Shown piece after piece: positions 27,347 through 35,496 of a stretch of DNA of 50,992 nt. The translations under genes were made by a program, and so were the position numbers. Source of the stretch: Ancalomicrobiaceae bacterium (GTDB lineage Bacteria; Pseudomonadota; Alphaproteobacteria; Rhizobiales; Ancalomicrobiaceae); contig JARLIT010000337.1 in assembly GCA_031291575.1 (NCBI GenBank), positions 1 through 50,992 on the forward strand, in the 5' to 3' direction. The notes beneath the pieces were generated by a model that was not told where the DNA came from, searched no databases, and worked only from the letters and a program-made list of their open reading frames with translations. Position 1 is the stretch's first letter, and each line of letters starts with the position of its first letter.

Positions 27347-28570
27347 TCAGAGCCCATAACGCTGCAACACGAGCGTTGCGTTGGTCCCGCCGAAGCCGAA
27401 GGAATTGGACAGTACCCGCTCCAGTCGGGCGTCATCGATGCGTTTGCGGACGATCGGCATGTCGGCAAACGCGGGATCCAGCTCGTCGATATGGGCGCTC
27501 TCGCAGATGAAGCCGTTCTGCATCATCAACAGGCAGTAGATCGTCTCCTGCACGCCGGTGGCGCCGAGCGAATGGCCCGTCAGCGACTTGGTGCCGGCGA
27601 TCGGCGGGCATTTGTCCTCGTTACCGAACACCTTGCGGATCGCGTCGATCTCCGGGCCGTCGCCGGCCGGCGTCGAGGTGGCGTGCGGATTGATGTAGTC
27701 GATCGGGCCCTTGACCCCCGCGATCGCCATCCGCATGCAGCGCTCGGCGCCCTCGCCCGACGGCGACACCATGTCGTAGCCGTCGGATGTCGCACCATAG
27801 CCGACGATCTCGCCATAGATCTTGGCGCCGCGCGCCTTGGCGTGTTCGAGTTCCTCGAGGACGACGACACCGGCGCCGCCGGCGATGACGAAGCCGTCGC
27901 GGTTCTTGTCGTAGGCGCGCGAGGCACGTTCTGGCGTGGCATTGTACTTCGACGACATGGCGCCCATCGCGTCGAACAAGACCGCGAGCGTCCAGTCGAG
28001 CTCCTCACAGCCGCCGGCAAACATCACGTCCTGCTTGCCCCACTGGATCATCTCGGCAGCATTGCCGATGCAGTGGTTCGACGTGGCGCAGGCCGACGAG
28101 ATCGAGTAGTTGACGCCCTTGATCTTGAAGAACGTCGCCAATGTGGCCGATGCCGTCGACGACATCGCCTTCGGCACAGCGAAGGGACCGACGCGCTTCG
28201 GGCCCTTGTCGCGAGTCACGTCGGCCGCCTCGACGATCGAGCGCGTCGAGGGTCCGCCCGACCCCATGATGATCCCGGTCCGCTCATTGGAGACCTCATC
28301 CGGCTCGAGGCCGGAATCGCTGATCGCCTGGTCCATGGCGACATGGTTCCAGGCAGTACCGCCACCATGAAAGCGCATGGCGCGGCGATCGACGATGCCC
28401 TCGGGGTTGAGGTTCGGGGCCCCCTGCACCTGGCAGCGGAACCCAAGTTCGGCGAAGCGTTCGGCGCGCGAAACCCCTGATTTGGCCTCGCGAAGGCTGG
28501 CCAAGACCTCCTGGGTGTTGTTTCCGATGGAGGAAACGATCCCCATGCCCGTTACGACTACGCGCCTCAT
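27347..28570 (-). CDS. fabB: beta-ketoacyl-ACP synthase I
   Basis: FabB condenses malonyl-ACP with acyl-ACP and is needed to elongate the unsaturated intermediate made by FabA. The 407-residue thiolase-fold protein has the catalytic triad: C161 in [11 protein letters not shown]296 in [11 protein letters not shown] and H333 in [11 protein letters not shown]. The start [10 protein letters not shown] at 28570 has AAGGA ten bases upstream. Its linkage to fabA identifies it as FabB rather than FabF. A 14-base palindrome lies just upstream of the start. Confidence 0.95.
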   Translation of the reverse strand: MRRVVVTGMGIVSSIGNNTQEVLASLREAKSGVSRAERFAELGFRCQVQGAPNLNPEGIVDRRAMRFHGGGTAWNHVAMDQAISDSGLEPDEVSNERTGIIMGSGGPSTRSIVEAADVTRDKGPKRVGPFAVPKAMSSTASATLATFFKIKGVNYSISSACATSNHCIGNAAEMIQWGKQDVMFAGGCEELDWTLAVLFDAMGAMSSKYNATPERASRAYDKNRDGFVIAGGAGVVVLEELEHAKARGAKIYGEIVGYGATSDGYDMVSPSGEGAERCMRMAIAGVKGPIDYINPHATSTPAGDGPEIDAIRKVFGNEDKCPPIAGTKSLTGHSLGATGVQETIYCLLMMQNGFICESAHIDELDPAFADMPIVRKRIDDARLERVLSNSFGFGGTNATLVLQRYGL

Positions 28571-28943
28571 ATCGCCATTGTCCTTCGTTGCCGCCCGACC
28601 GGTTCGAACCGGCTGGAGCTCGGCAGCCAGCACCTACCCGAAAGCGCTCCGCCGCCGCAAACCGACCTACCCGCGCCAAAATGCCGAGACGTCATCCCCC
28701 GAGCGGGCACTCGCACTATTGGCGCGCGATCCCGATCAGCGGTAAGCCCCACTCGGCCGCGGAAGTTTATCATAATCCGGCCGCACGGCAGAGCGGCAGC
28801 TGATGCGATCGGCGCGGCCTAGCGCCGAAAGTCTACAGCACCGAATCGCCGCGCCGCCGGCCCATGGGGCCTGGCGATCGCAGCGGCCGTCCTTGGGCCT
28901 GAGGCCGGTTCCCCGACCTACCATCAGCCACACAGGCGAGCAA
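28571..28943. other. fabA-fabB gap with a palindrome
   Basis: This 373-base gap lies between fabA and fabB on the same strand. It is longer than the short gaps usually seen between these two genes. It contains the perfect 14-base palindrome CCGGTTCGAACCGG at 28599-28612, about 30 bases upstream of the fabB start. No other gene or RNA was recognised. A separate fabB promoter is possible. Confidence 0.4.
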
Positions 28944-29474
28944 TCAGACCGCGGCGGCCGTCTGAAACAGTCCGACCTTCAAGTCCTTGGCGGAGTAGAT
29001 TTCCCGGCCGTCGGCCTTCAGCCATCCGTCGGCGATGCCGAGCACCAGCCGCGAGCGCATCACCCGCTTGAAGTCGATACCGTACTCGACCGTCTTCACC
29101 GTCGGCAGAATCTGGTCGGCGAACTTGACTTCGCCGACGCCGAGCGCCCGACCACGACCGGGCGAACCCAGCCAACCGAGGAAGAACCCGCACAGTTGCC
29201 AGAGCGCATCGAGCCCAAGGCAGCCTGGCATCACCGGGTCGCCCTTGAAGTGGCAGGGGAAGAACCAGAGATCGGGCTTGATCGCCAGTTCGGCGCGGAC
29301 ATAGCCCTTGTCATTGGTGCCGCCGGTCTCGGAGATCTCGCCGATCCGGTCGAACATCAGCATCGGCGGCAGCGGCAGCTGCGCGTTGCCGGATCCAAAC
29401 AGTTCGCCGCGACCGCAAGCCAGCAGGTCGTCGTATTCGAAATTCGTGCGTCGATCTTCCATCGTCTTGGCCAT
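28944..29474 (-). CDS. fabA: 3-hydroxydecanoyl-ACP dehydratase/isomerase
   Basis: FabA dehydrates 3-hydroxyacyl-ACP and isomerises the C10 intermediate, starting unsaturated fatty-acid synthesis. The 176-residue hot-dog protein has the catalytic histidine H75 in [23 protein letters not shown] region and the partner D89. The sequence [12 protein letters not shown] near the N-terminus and [12 protein letters not shown] are family hallmarks. The start MAKTMED at 29474 is used; MEDRRT four codons later is an alternative. It heads the fabA-fabB-fabI group and is divergent from irr, an arrangement conserved in Rhizobiales. Confidence 0.95.
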   Translation of the reverse strand: MAKTMEDRRTNFEYDDLLACGRGELFGSGNAQLPLPPMLMFDRIGEISETGGTNDKGYVRAELAIKPDLWFFPCHFKGDPVMPGCLGLDALWQLCGFFLGWLGSPGRGRALGVGEVKFADQILPTVKTVEYGIDFKRVMRSRLVLGIADGWLKADGREIYSAKDLKVGLFQTAAAV

Positions 29475-29973
29475 TCCAGCGTTTCGCGATCCGGGCCGAA
29501 GCTGCGGGCAACCGCCGGCCTCACCGTGTGTCTCGCCGTCGTTTGCTCTCGGCAGCCACGCTGCCGCCTCGTCGATTCCTGCGGCGGCCAACCAGCCAGT
29601 CTGCAGTCTCTCACGGTGGCAGGCCCGCCGCTGGGCCGGCCAACATCGCCAGCAACCGCGAGCGGTCGGTTCGGCACGCCGGTTGTCGGCGCCCCCAGGA
29701 ACGCCCAAACCCGCGCAGCCGCCGATCGACGGTCGGCTTTCCTAACACACGCTCGCCCCCGCCGAAAGATGCCGTCGCGAGCGCCTGTGCCCGACCAAAG
29801 GCAGAGGCGGCCATATGCGCACTTCGACGGAGTTCCGGCCGCTTCCAGCCCCCGGTCGACGGCGAGCAGTCCGGCCGCCTTGCATGAAAGCGGGCCAATA
29901 CCTAGTATCCGTGACAGGATTGGCTGGCTCGCGGTGGCGCGGGCAGTCTGCAACGTGATTGGAGAGACGGCGG
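29475..29973. other. irr-fabA divergent intergenic region
   Basis: This 499-base gap separates the divergent irr and fabA genes and must contain both promoters. No convincing gene is present. A short palindrome ATACCTAGTAT (29899-29909) and flanking CCAAT/ATTGG lie upstream of irr. A canonical ICE box (TTTAGAA-N-TTCTAAA type) for Irr was not found. Confidence 0.4.
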
Positions 29974-30411
29974 ATGCTGGCGGAAGGCGGACAGGGAGCG
30001 GTGGTATTGGGACCCTGCGTGACGTCGATGTTGCGCAAGGCTGGGCTTCGCCCGACGCGCCAGCGCATTGCGCTCGTGTCCCTCCTCTACGGAAAGGGCC
30101 ATCGCCACGTCTCGGCCGAAGCGCTCTACGAAGAAGCTTTGCAGGCCGGCATCCCGATGTCGCTGGCGACCGTCTATAATGCGCTGCATCAGTTCACCGA
30201 AGTCGGTCTCTTGCGCGAACTCGCCGCAGACGGCGCCAAGTCCTATTTCGACACCAACGTCTCCGATCACCATCATTTCTTCGTCGAGGCGGAGAACCGG
30301 ATGATCGACGTTCCGGCGACGTCGGTCGCCTTTGCCGATCTGCCGATCCCGCCCGAGGGCATGGAGATCACCCGCATCGACGTCGTCGTGAGGCTCCGGC
30401 GCAAGGTTTGA
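29974..30411 (+). CDS. irr: Fur-family iron response regulator Irr
   Basis: Irr is a heme-responsive Fur-family regulator that represses heme synthesis and activates iron uptake under iron limitation in Rhizobiales. The 145-residue protein has the winged-helix RPTRQRIALVSLLYG...SLATVYNALHQF and the HHH motif at residues 99-101 (DHHHFFVE), which distinguishes Irr from Fur and contributes to heme sensing. The canonical Fur CxxC zinc sites are absent, consistent with Irr. No GCPW heme-regulatory motif is visible, like Irr of non-Bradyrhizobium species. The ATG at 29974 with GGAG nine bases upstream is preferred over a TTG at 29959. Confidence 0.93.
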   Translation: MLAEGGQGAVVLGPCVTSMLRKAGLRPTRQRIALVSLLYGKGHRHVSAEALYEEALQAGIPMSLATVYNALHQFTEVGLLRELAADGAKSYFDTNVSDHHHFFVEAENRMIDVPATSVAFADLPIPPEGMEITRIDVVVRLRRKV

Positions 30412-30455
30412 CAGGCGTCCGGCGCTGCCGGAGCGTGAGCATGCGGGAGCAGACC

Positions 30456-31022
30456 ATGAGGGACGGGGGACCGGCCGAAATCGACGTCGGGCGCCGCCTG
30501 CGTGAACTCAGGATCGGCGCCGGCCTGTCGCAGCGCGCGCTGGCCAAGAAGGCCGGCGTGTCCAACGCCACCATTTCCATGGTCGAATCGAACCGGGTGA
30601 GCCCGTCGGTATCGGCTTTGCGCCAGATTCTCTCCGGCTTTCCGCTCGGCATCGCCGAATTCTTCGCCGCGCCGGAACCCGAAACCGAACAGGTAGTGTT
30701 CCGGGCGGGCGAACTGCGCGAGATCGCCGGCGGCGCCGTTTCCTACCGCCAGGTCGGTGCCAATCTCGCCAACCATTCGCTGCAGATCATGCACGAGCGC
30801 TATCAGTCCGGCTCCGAATCGGGCCGGCCGATGATTTCACATCAGGGCGAGGAAGGCGGCATCGTCATCAAAGGACGGCTGCAGCTCGACATCGACGGCC
30901 ATCGCTACGAATTGGGCCCGGGCGACGCCTACCTGTTCGACAGCCGCCGCCCGCACGCCTTCCGCAACATCGGCGAGGGCGATCTCGTCATCGTTTCGGC
31001 CTGCACGCCGCCGAGCTTCTGA
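30456..31022 (+). CDS. XRE-family HTH regulator with C-terminal cupin domain
   Basis: This 188-residue protein has an N-terminal HTH of the Xre type (GRRLRELRIGAGLSQRALAKKAGVSNATIS region, residues 11-40) followed by a cupin sensor domain (GGIVIKGRLQLDIDGHRYELGPGDAYLFDSRRPHAFRN region). The layout matches PuuR-like regulators of putrescine or amino-acid catabolism. The ligand is not identifiable. Two ATGs (30441 and 30456) each have a plausible ribosome site; 30456 is used. It lies 44 bases downstream of irr on the same strand, so it may share the transcript. Confidence 0.88.
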   Translation: MRDGGPAEIDVGRRLRELRIGAGLSQRALAKKAGVSNATISMVESNRVSPSVSALRQILSGFPLGIAEFFAAPEPETEQVVFRAGELREIAGGAVSYRQVGANLANHSLQIMHERYQSGSESGRPMISHQGEEGGIVIKGRLQLDIDGHRYELGPGDAYLFDSRRPHAFRNIGEGDLVIVSACTPPSF

Positions 31023-31049
31023 ACAGCTTGCGCGGGCGCCGCCCAACCC

Positions 31050-32006
31050 TCAGCCGCCCGCGCTCGCCTCGTTCAGGCGCTCGACAGCCTCGGGCGAAAG
31101 CGCCAGCCGTGTCGCCGCGACGAGATCCTCCACCTGCGCGATCGAGGTAGCCGAGGCGATCGGCGCGGCGACGCCGGCTCGCGTCATGATCCAGGCGAGC
31201 GCCACCGAGGCCATCGACGCATTGGCCTCCGCGGCCACTTGGCCGAGCGCATCCAGGATGCGGAAGCCGCGCTCGTTCAAGTATTTGCCGACGGAGCGCT
31301 GGCCGCGTGCCGATTGCGCCAGATCGGTCTCGTTGCGGTATTTGCCGGAGAGAAAGCCGCTGGCGAGCGAGAAATACGAGATGCAGGAGACCTCGCGCTC
31401 GACCGCCAGGGGCTGCAGCTCGGCCTCGTAGGAGGCGCGGGCGTAGAGGTTGTATTCCGGCTGGATGGTCTGATAGCGCGGATAGCCGTCGCGATCGGCG
31501 AGATCAAGCGCCTCAGACAGCCGCTCGGCGGAATAGTTCGAGGCGCCGATGTAGCGGACCTTGCCTTCCTCGATCAGGCGGGCATAGGCCTCCAGCGTCG
31601 CCTCCTGCGGGGTCGCCGGATCGTCCTTGTGCGACTGATAGAGATCGATGTGGTCGGTTGCCAGCCGGCGGAGCGAGTCTTCCACCGCGCGGCGGATGTA
31701 GGCCGGGGCGAGCCCGACCTTGCCGTCACCCATGTCCATGCCGACCTTGGTGGCGATCGTCAGCCGGTCGCGACCACCTCGACGCCTGAGCCAGCGGCCG
31801 ATGATGGCCTCTGATTCGCCGCCGACGTTGCCCGGCACCCAGCGTGCATAGACGTCGGCCGTGTCGATGAATGTGGCGCCGCGGTCGACGAGTGCATCCA
31901 GCAGGTCGTGCGAACGGGCCTCGTCCGCGGTCCATCCGAAGACATTGCCCCCGAAACAGATCGGGGGCACGTAGAGGTCGGAACGACCGAGGCGGCGCTT
32001 ATCCAT
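31050..32006 (-). CDS. aldo/keto reductase
   Basis: This 318-residue (alpha/beta)8 NADPH oxidoreductase has the catalytic tetrad positions in FIDTADVYARWVPG (D and Y), IATKVGM (K) and LYQSHKDDP (H), and the cofactor-binding C-terminal ASATSIAQVEDLV. It resembles the YajO/Tas-like subgroup active on small carbonyl compounds. The substrate is unknown. AGGAG lies eight bases before the ATG at 32006. It is convergent with the XRE-cupin gene, separated by 27 bases. Confidence 0.92.
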   Translation of the reverse strand: MDKRRLGRSDLYVPPICFGGNVFGWTADEARSHDLLDALVDRGATFIDTADVYARWVPGNVGGESEAIIGRWLRRRGGRDRLTIATKVGMDMGDGKVGLAPAYIRRAVEDSLRRLATDHIDLYQSHKDDPATPQEATLEAYARLIEEGKVRYIGASNYSAERLSEALDLADRDGYPRYQTIQPEYNLYARASYEAELQPLAVEREVSCISYFSLASGFLSGKYRNETDLAQSARGQRSVGKYLNERGFRILDALGQVAAEANASMASVALAWIMTRAGVAAPIASATSIAQVEDLVAATRLALSPEAVERLNEASAGG

Positions 32007-32644
32007 CACGTATTCTCCTATCTGACAGGTGCGCGGGATGCGGATCTGACGCCAAGCCATGCATAGCCGGCTTATCGGATCTTCCCAAACTGCGGTCCGT
32101 GGGTCTGGGAAATCATAGAGTTACGCCGGCCAGGATCAAGTCCGCGCAGCCCGCCGCCGGCGGATCCGCTACGCCGCAACGCGGTGGGCACGAATGCGGC
32201 TCGCCTTGCGCGATGCCGAGCTGCCATTCCGCGTGCGGGCGGCTCTGCCGTATCGGCGCCGCAGTCCTGCGGGAGGAACGGCAAACCGCAGAAAGACCGG
32301 CGCGTGTCGAGGGTATCGCTGCGTCGCAGCACAGCCTGCGGATCCTGTTGCGATGCCGAACGGCGAAAGTGAATAGCTGGTTAACGGAACCGATCATTGC
32401 CATGCGCTCAATGCATGACTGCTTCCGACCCATCGGTCTTTCGCAAATTCAGAACTCTGCGTATATAGGGAAAGAGATCGCAAGACAGCAATAACTTGCA
32501 GTTTCGATCTCACGGTCGTCCTGACAACGGCCGGACGGCTCTGCAGTCCGCGGACTGACGTGCCGCAATTGCCTCGAAGAGACGGCAGCGAGAGACCCTG
32601 ACCTCGCGCAGCTAGACCTTCGAGGCCGACAACAGGAGATGCAG
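32007..32644. other. 638-base gap upstream of DUF1127 gene
   Basis: No convincing gene was found between the aldo/keto reductase and DUF1127 genes. An inverted pair TTCCCA...TGGGAA occurs around 32085-32111. An AT-rich stretch (GCGTATATAGGG near 32460) lies about 185 bases upstream of the small gene and may belong to its promoter. The rest is GC-rich with short frames only. Confidence 0.35.
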
Positions 32645-32809
32645 ATGTCCCTTCCCCGTATGGCCTCTTCGCTCGCCCAGTCCTGGGAGCGTTTCCGCGA
32701 GTATCATCGCACCGTCGCCGAACTGAGCGCGCTCGATGACCGTGCCTTGGCCGACCTCGATATCGGTCGTCATGAAATCCGCCGCGTCGCTCGCGAGGCA
32801 ATCAACTGA
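32645..32809 (+). CDS. DUF1127 small protein
   Basis: This 54-residue basic, helical protein has ELSALDDRALADLDIGRHEIRRVAREAI arranged as in the DUF1127 family (PF06568), here shown by its parts: LSALDDR, LADLDIGR and EIRRVAREA. Family members are abundant in Rhizobiales; some act in phosphate and carbon metabolism or in RNA binding. The ATG at 32645 has AGGAG six bases upstream. A perfect-stem terminator lies 74 bases past the stop codon. Confidence 0.9.
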   Translation: MSLPRMASSLAQSWERFREYHRTVAELSALDDRALADLDIGRHEIRRVAREAIN

Positions 32810-32882
32810 TACCGGCCTCCCGCCCGGCCGGTGCCTGATACATCGGCCGGGCAACAGACTTGACCAGACCGCGTGACTACCC

Positions 32883-32913
32883 GGACCCCGATCCAGACGC
32901 TGGATCGGGGTCC
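32883..32913 (+). terminator. perfect 14-bp hairpin terminator after DUF1127
   Basis: The arms GGACCCCGATCCAG and CTGGATCGGGGTCC enclose an ACG loop and are followed by GTTCGTTTTC. It lies downstream of the DUF1127 stop. A related hairpin follows at 32986. Confidence 0.85.
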
Positions 32914-32985
32914 GTTCGTTTTCACCAGGGCATTGGCCCCGATCCAGACGCTGAAGCGGTCCCCACCTGTCCTCGCTAACGAACC

Positions 32986-33016
32986 GGGGGCCGATCCAGA
33001 TACTGGATCGGCCCCC
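32986..33016 (-). terminator. perfect 14-bp hairpin terminator of the inositol dehydrogenase gene
   Basis: The arms GGGGGCCGATCCAG and CTGGATCGGCCCCC enclose an ATA loop. It lies 31 bases beyond the stop of the minus-strand dehydrogenase gene. It shares the core CCGATCCAG/CTGGATCGG with the hairpin at 32883, and a degenerate third partial copy (GATCCAGACGCTG) lies between them, so the terminators look duplicated. Confidence 0.75.
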
Positions 33017-33047
33017 GCCGTATTCAACCGTGGATCGAGGTCGAGCG

Positions 33048-34034
33048 TTACAGCTTCACCGGCTGGCCGGAGAAGCAGGATTCGGTCGCCGCATCCGCCA
33101 TCAGCTGCGCCGACAGACCATCTTCGCCCGAAGGCGCCGGCGCCGTGCCCGCGATAACCGCAGAGATGAAGGTGTCGAGCTCGAGCCGATAGGCCTCGGC
33201 GTAGCGCTGCAAGAAGAAGTCCAGCACCGGATCGGTGGTGAAGCCGCCGGCCGAGGCGATTTCCACCGTCGACTTATGCACGTTGCCGGCGCGCGCCAGC
33301 CCGAGCGAACCATGCACCTCGATGCGCTGGTCGTAGCCGTAGGTGGCGCGGCGCGAGTTGGAGATCTGGGCAATGCGACCGCTGGCGGTCTTCATCATCA
33401 CGGCGGCGGTGTCGACGTCGCCCTCGCGGCCGATCTCGGGGTCGACCAGGCTCGAGCCGACGGCATGGATCTCGACCGGCTCCTCGCCGAGGAGGAAGCG
33501 GGCCATGTCCAGGTCATGCACCATCATGTCGCGGAACAGGCCGCCGGAAGAGGCGACGTAGCCGGCATGCGGCGGATTGGGGTCGCGCGACAGGATGGTG
33601 ACGAGTTCGACATTGCCGACCACGCCGGCATCGATGCGGCGCTTCAGTTCGGCGAAATTCGGGTCGAAGCGGCGATTGAAGCCGATCATCAGCGCCGTGC
33701 CGGCCTCCTTCACCACCTTCAGGCAGGAGCGGATGCGGTCGGCCGACAGATCGACCGGCTTTTCGCAGAACACTGCCTTGCCAGCCCGGGCCGCCGCTTC
33801 AATGAAGCCGGCGTGGGTGGTGGTCGGCGTGCAGATCAGGATGGCATCGATCTCCTTCGAGCCGATCACCTCTTCGGCAGGCATGGCCTTGGCGCCGGTC
33901 GATCCCGCCAGCGCCTCGGCGGCCGGCGCGTAGGGATCGGACACGGCGACCAGACGGGCCTTCGGATGAGCCGCCGCGTTGCCGCCATGGATCTTGCCGA
34001 TGCGCCCGGCGCCCAGAACACCTATCCTCAACAT
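33048..34034 (-). CDS. iolG: inositol 2-dehydrogenase (Gfo/Idh/MocA family)
   Basis: This oxidises myo-inositol to 2-keto-myo-inositol with NAD. The 328-residue protein has the Rossmann motif GVLGAGRIGKIH (residues 5-16), CTPTTTHA, the family lysine motif EKPVDL (K92) and HDLDMARFLL. The neighbouring IolE-like gene and an IolR-type operator support an inositol role, but scyllo-inositol or related polyols are possible. GAGGA lies nine bases before the ATG at 34034. Two perfect hairpin terminators lie downstream. Confidence 0.88.
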   Translation of the reverse strand: MLRIGVLGAGRIGKIHGGNAAAHPKARLVAVSDPYAPAAEALAGSTGAKAMPAEEVIGSKEIDAILICTPTTTHAGFIEAAARAGKAVFCEKPVDLSADRIRSCLKVVKEAGTALMIGFNRRFDPNFAELKRRIDAGVVGNVELVTILSRDPNPPHAGYVASSGGLFRDMMVHDLDMARFLLGEEPVEIHAVGSSLVDPEIGREGDVDTAAVMMKTASGRIAQISNSRRATYGYDQRIEVHGSLGLARAGNVHKSTVEIASAGGFTTDPVLDFFLQRYAEAYRLELDTFISAVIAGTAPAPSGEDGLSAQLMADAATESCFSGQPVKL

Positions 34035-34301
34035 GCGTCGTTTCCTCGCTGTTACCTGCCCTATTGCGGGCAACCCCACGTCGCGCCCGCGCGCGGGTGA
34101 TGCGACCATTGTCATCACAGCCTGCCGCGGTCGGCGTGCCCGGCCTAGGCCATAGCGCGGAACGAGGGGTGATCGCGAGTCCTCTGTCCGCTTCGATACC
34201 GCATTCTTATCCGCCGGACCGGGGCCTCGCCAAGAGGGGCACCACTACCGGCCGGGCGCCGTCACCCGCCCTCGGCCCCAGCGGGCATGCGTGCGAATTC
34301 C

Positions 34302-34315
34302 GGAATTATCATTCC
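34302..34315. promoter_or_regulatory. IolR-like operator GGAA-N6-TTCC, perfect
   Basis: GGAATTATCATTCC exactly matches the palindrome bound by rhizobial IolR (RpiR family), GGAA-N6-TTCC. It lies in the shared upstream region of the inositol dehydrogenase and IolE-like genes. No iolR gene is in this window, so the regulator would be encoded elsewhere. Confidence 0.5.
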
Positions 34316-34416
34316 CTATTCCCACATAAACAGAATGGAAAGTCCATTTTTCCCTACGGTCTCAAAATTGATGGAAACCGACAATTTTAGCGAAATCGCG
34401 CCCGGATAGTTCAGCC

Positions 34417-34430
34417 GGAAGTGCCATTCT
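34417..34430. promoter_or_regulatory. IolR-like operator, one mismatch
   Basis: GGAA-GTGCCA-TTCT is a one-mismatch copy of the IolR motif, 102 bases beyond the perfect site and 66 bases before the IolE-like start. It may be a secondary site or chance. Confidence 0.3.
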
Positions 34431-34496
34431 TCTCGATATAACGGCCGTTTTGGCCGGGCGGCCGGACAATTGGCCGCAACTGATCGAGGCACGCTG

Positions 34497-35354
34497 ATGT
34501 CGATCCATATCGGAGCCGGTCCGATCGGCTGGTACGAAGACGATTTCACCCCCTTCGGCAACGATATCGCGCGGGAGGCCCATCTGATCACGCTGGCGCG
34601 GGCCGGCTTCGAAGGTCTGGAACTCGGGCCGCGATCGCGCCGTGACGTCACCTGCGTGCGTGCCGCGCTTCTGCGCCACGGCCTCGCCTTCCTGCCCAAT
34701 ACGCACGCGATCGAACTCCTCGGCTCCAGCGCAGAGGCCGAATTCGCCAGGCTCGGCGATCACATCGCCGCGGCAAAGGCGCTCGGCGCCGGCGTCGTCA
34801 GCGTTGCCGAGACGACCGGGGCGGTCCACGCCAATCGCGCCATGCCCCTGACCAAGCGGCCAAAGATCGACGTCAGGCAATGGATCGACTTCGGCGCCAA
34901 GCTCTCCGCGCTCGCCGGTCTCGTCAAGTCGGCCGGCTTGAAGCTCGCCTATCGCCCGCACATGGGCACCGTCGTCGAAAGCGGCAACGACGTCGAGCGG
35001 CTGATCGCGGCGACCACGGCCGACGTCGGCCTCCTTCTTGACACTGGACATCTGGCTTGGGGCGGCGCCAAGCCGAAGGCCCTCGCCAAGGCGCATGCCG
35101 ATCGGATCGTGATGATCCACCTGACCGACATCGACGGCGAACGCGCGTCGGCCGCCATCGGCCAGCGGCAATCCTATCTTGAGGCGGTCGACCACGGTGT
35201 CTTCGTCGCGCCCGGTACGGGCTCGGCCGAAGTCCGTGAGGTGATCGCGGCGCTGCCCGACTTCGACGGCTGGATCGTTATCGATGCCGAGCGTGGCCTG
35301 CCCGCCGAGATCGCCGACCTGTGCCGCCCGAGCGCCGGCAAACAGGCGGCATAA
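34497..35354 (+). CDS. IolE/MocC-like inosose dehydratase family TIM-barrel protein
   Basis: This 285-residue protein has the TIM-barrel sugar isomerase-like fold (AP_endonuc_2): GPIGWYEDDF at the N-terminus, ARAGFEGLELGPRS, PHMGTVVES, LLDTGHLAWGG, and IHLTDIDGE, matching the IolE family. IolE dehydrates 2-keto-myo-inositol. The segment PHMGT is preserved, but the preceding residues are AYR rather than the YHH typical of IolE, so the exact reaction (IolE or rhizopine-related MocC) is uncertain. GAGG lies seven bases before the ATG at 34497. It is divergent from the inositol dehydrogenase. Confidence 0.78.
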   Translation: MSIHIGAGPIGWYEDDFTPFGNDIAREAHLITLARAGFEGLELGPRSRRDVTCVRAALLRHGLAFLPNTHAIELLGSSAEAEFARLGDHIAAAKALGAGVVSVAETTGAVHANRAMPLTKRPKIDVRQWIDFGAKLSALAGLVKSAGLKLAYRPHMGTVVESGNDVERLIAATTADVGLLLDTGHLAWGGAKPKALAKAHADRIVMIHLTDIDGERASAAIGQRQSYLEAVDHGVFVAPGTGSAEVREVIAALPDFDGWIVIDAERGLPAEIADLCRPSAGKQAA

Positions 35355-35496
35355 CCGCCCGGACGGCCGCTGCGCCGGCTTTCCTCGCCACGGTCGCTCC
35401 CATTCATCTCCTGCTCATTCGCCCCGTGCTATCGGCCGGGCGAGCCTTGCGCTGATCGCAACACCTTTTGGCTCGCCGGCTTCGGGAGTTTCGGCC

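Larger units (their letters stand above)
34035..34496. promoter_or_regulatory. divergent iol promoter region
   Basis: This 462-base gap between the divergent dehydrogenase and IolE-like genes is GC-rich from 34035 to about 34290 and AT-rich from 34300 to 34400. It contains the GGAA-N6-TTCC sites listed separately. No gene is seen in it. Confidence 0.5.

Noticed and set aside
29475..29973. Irr-type ICE box for autoregulation
   Set aside because: No TTTAGAA/TTCTAAA-type dyad was seen, and the ATACCTAGTAT palindrome is too short to assign.
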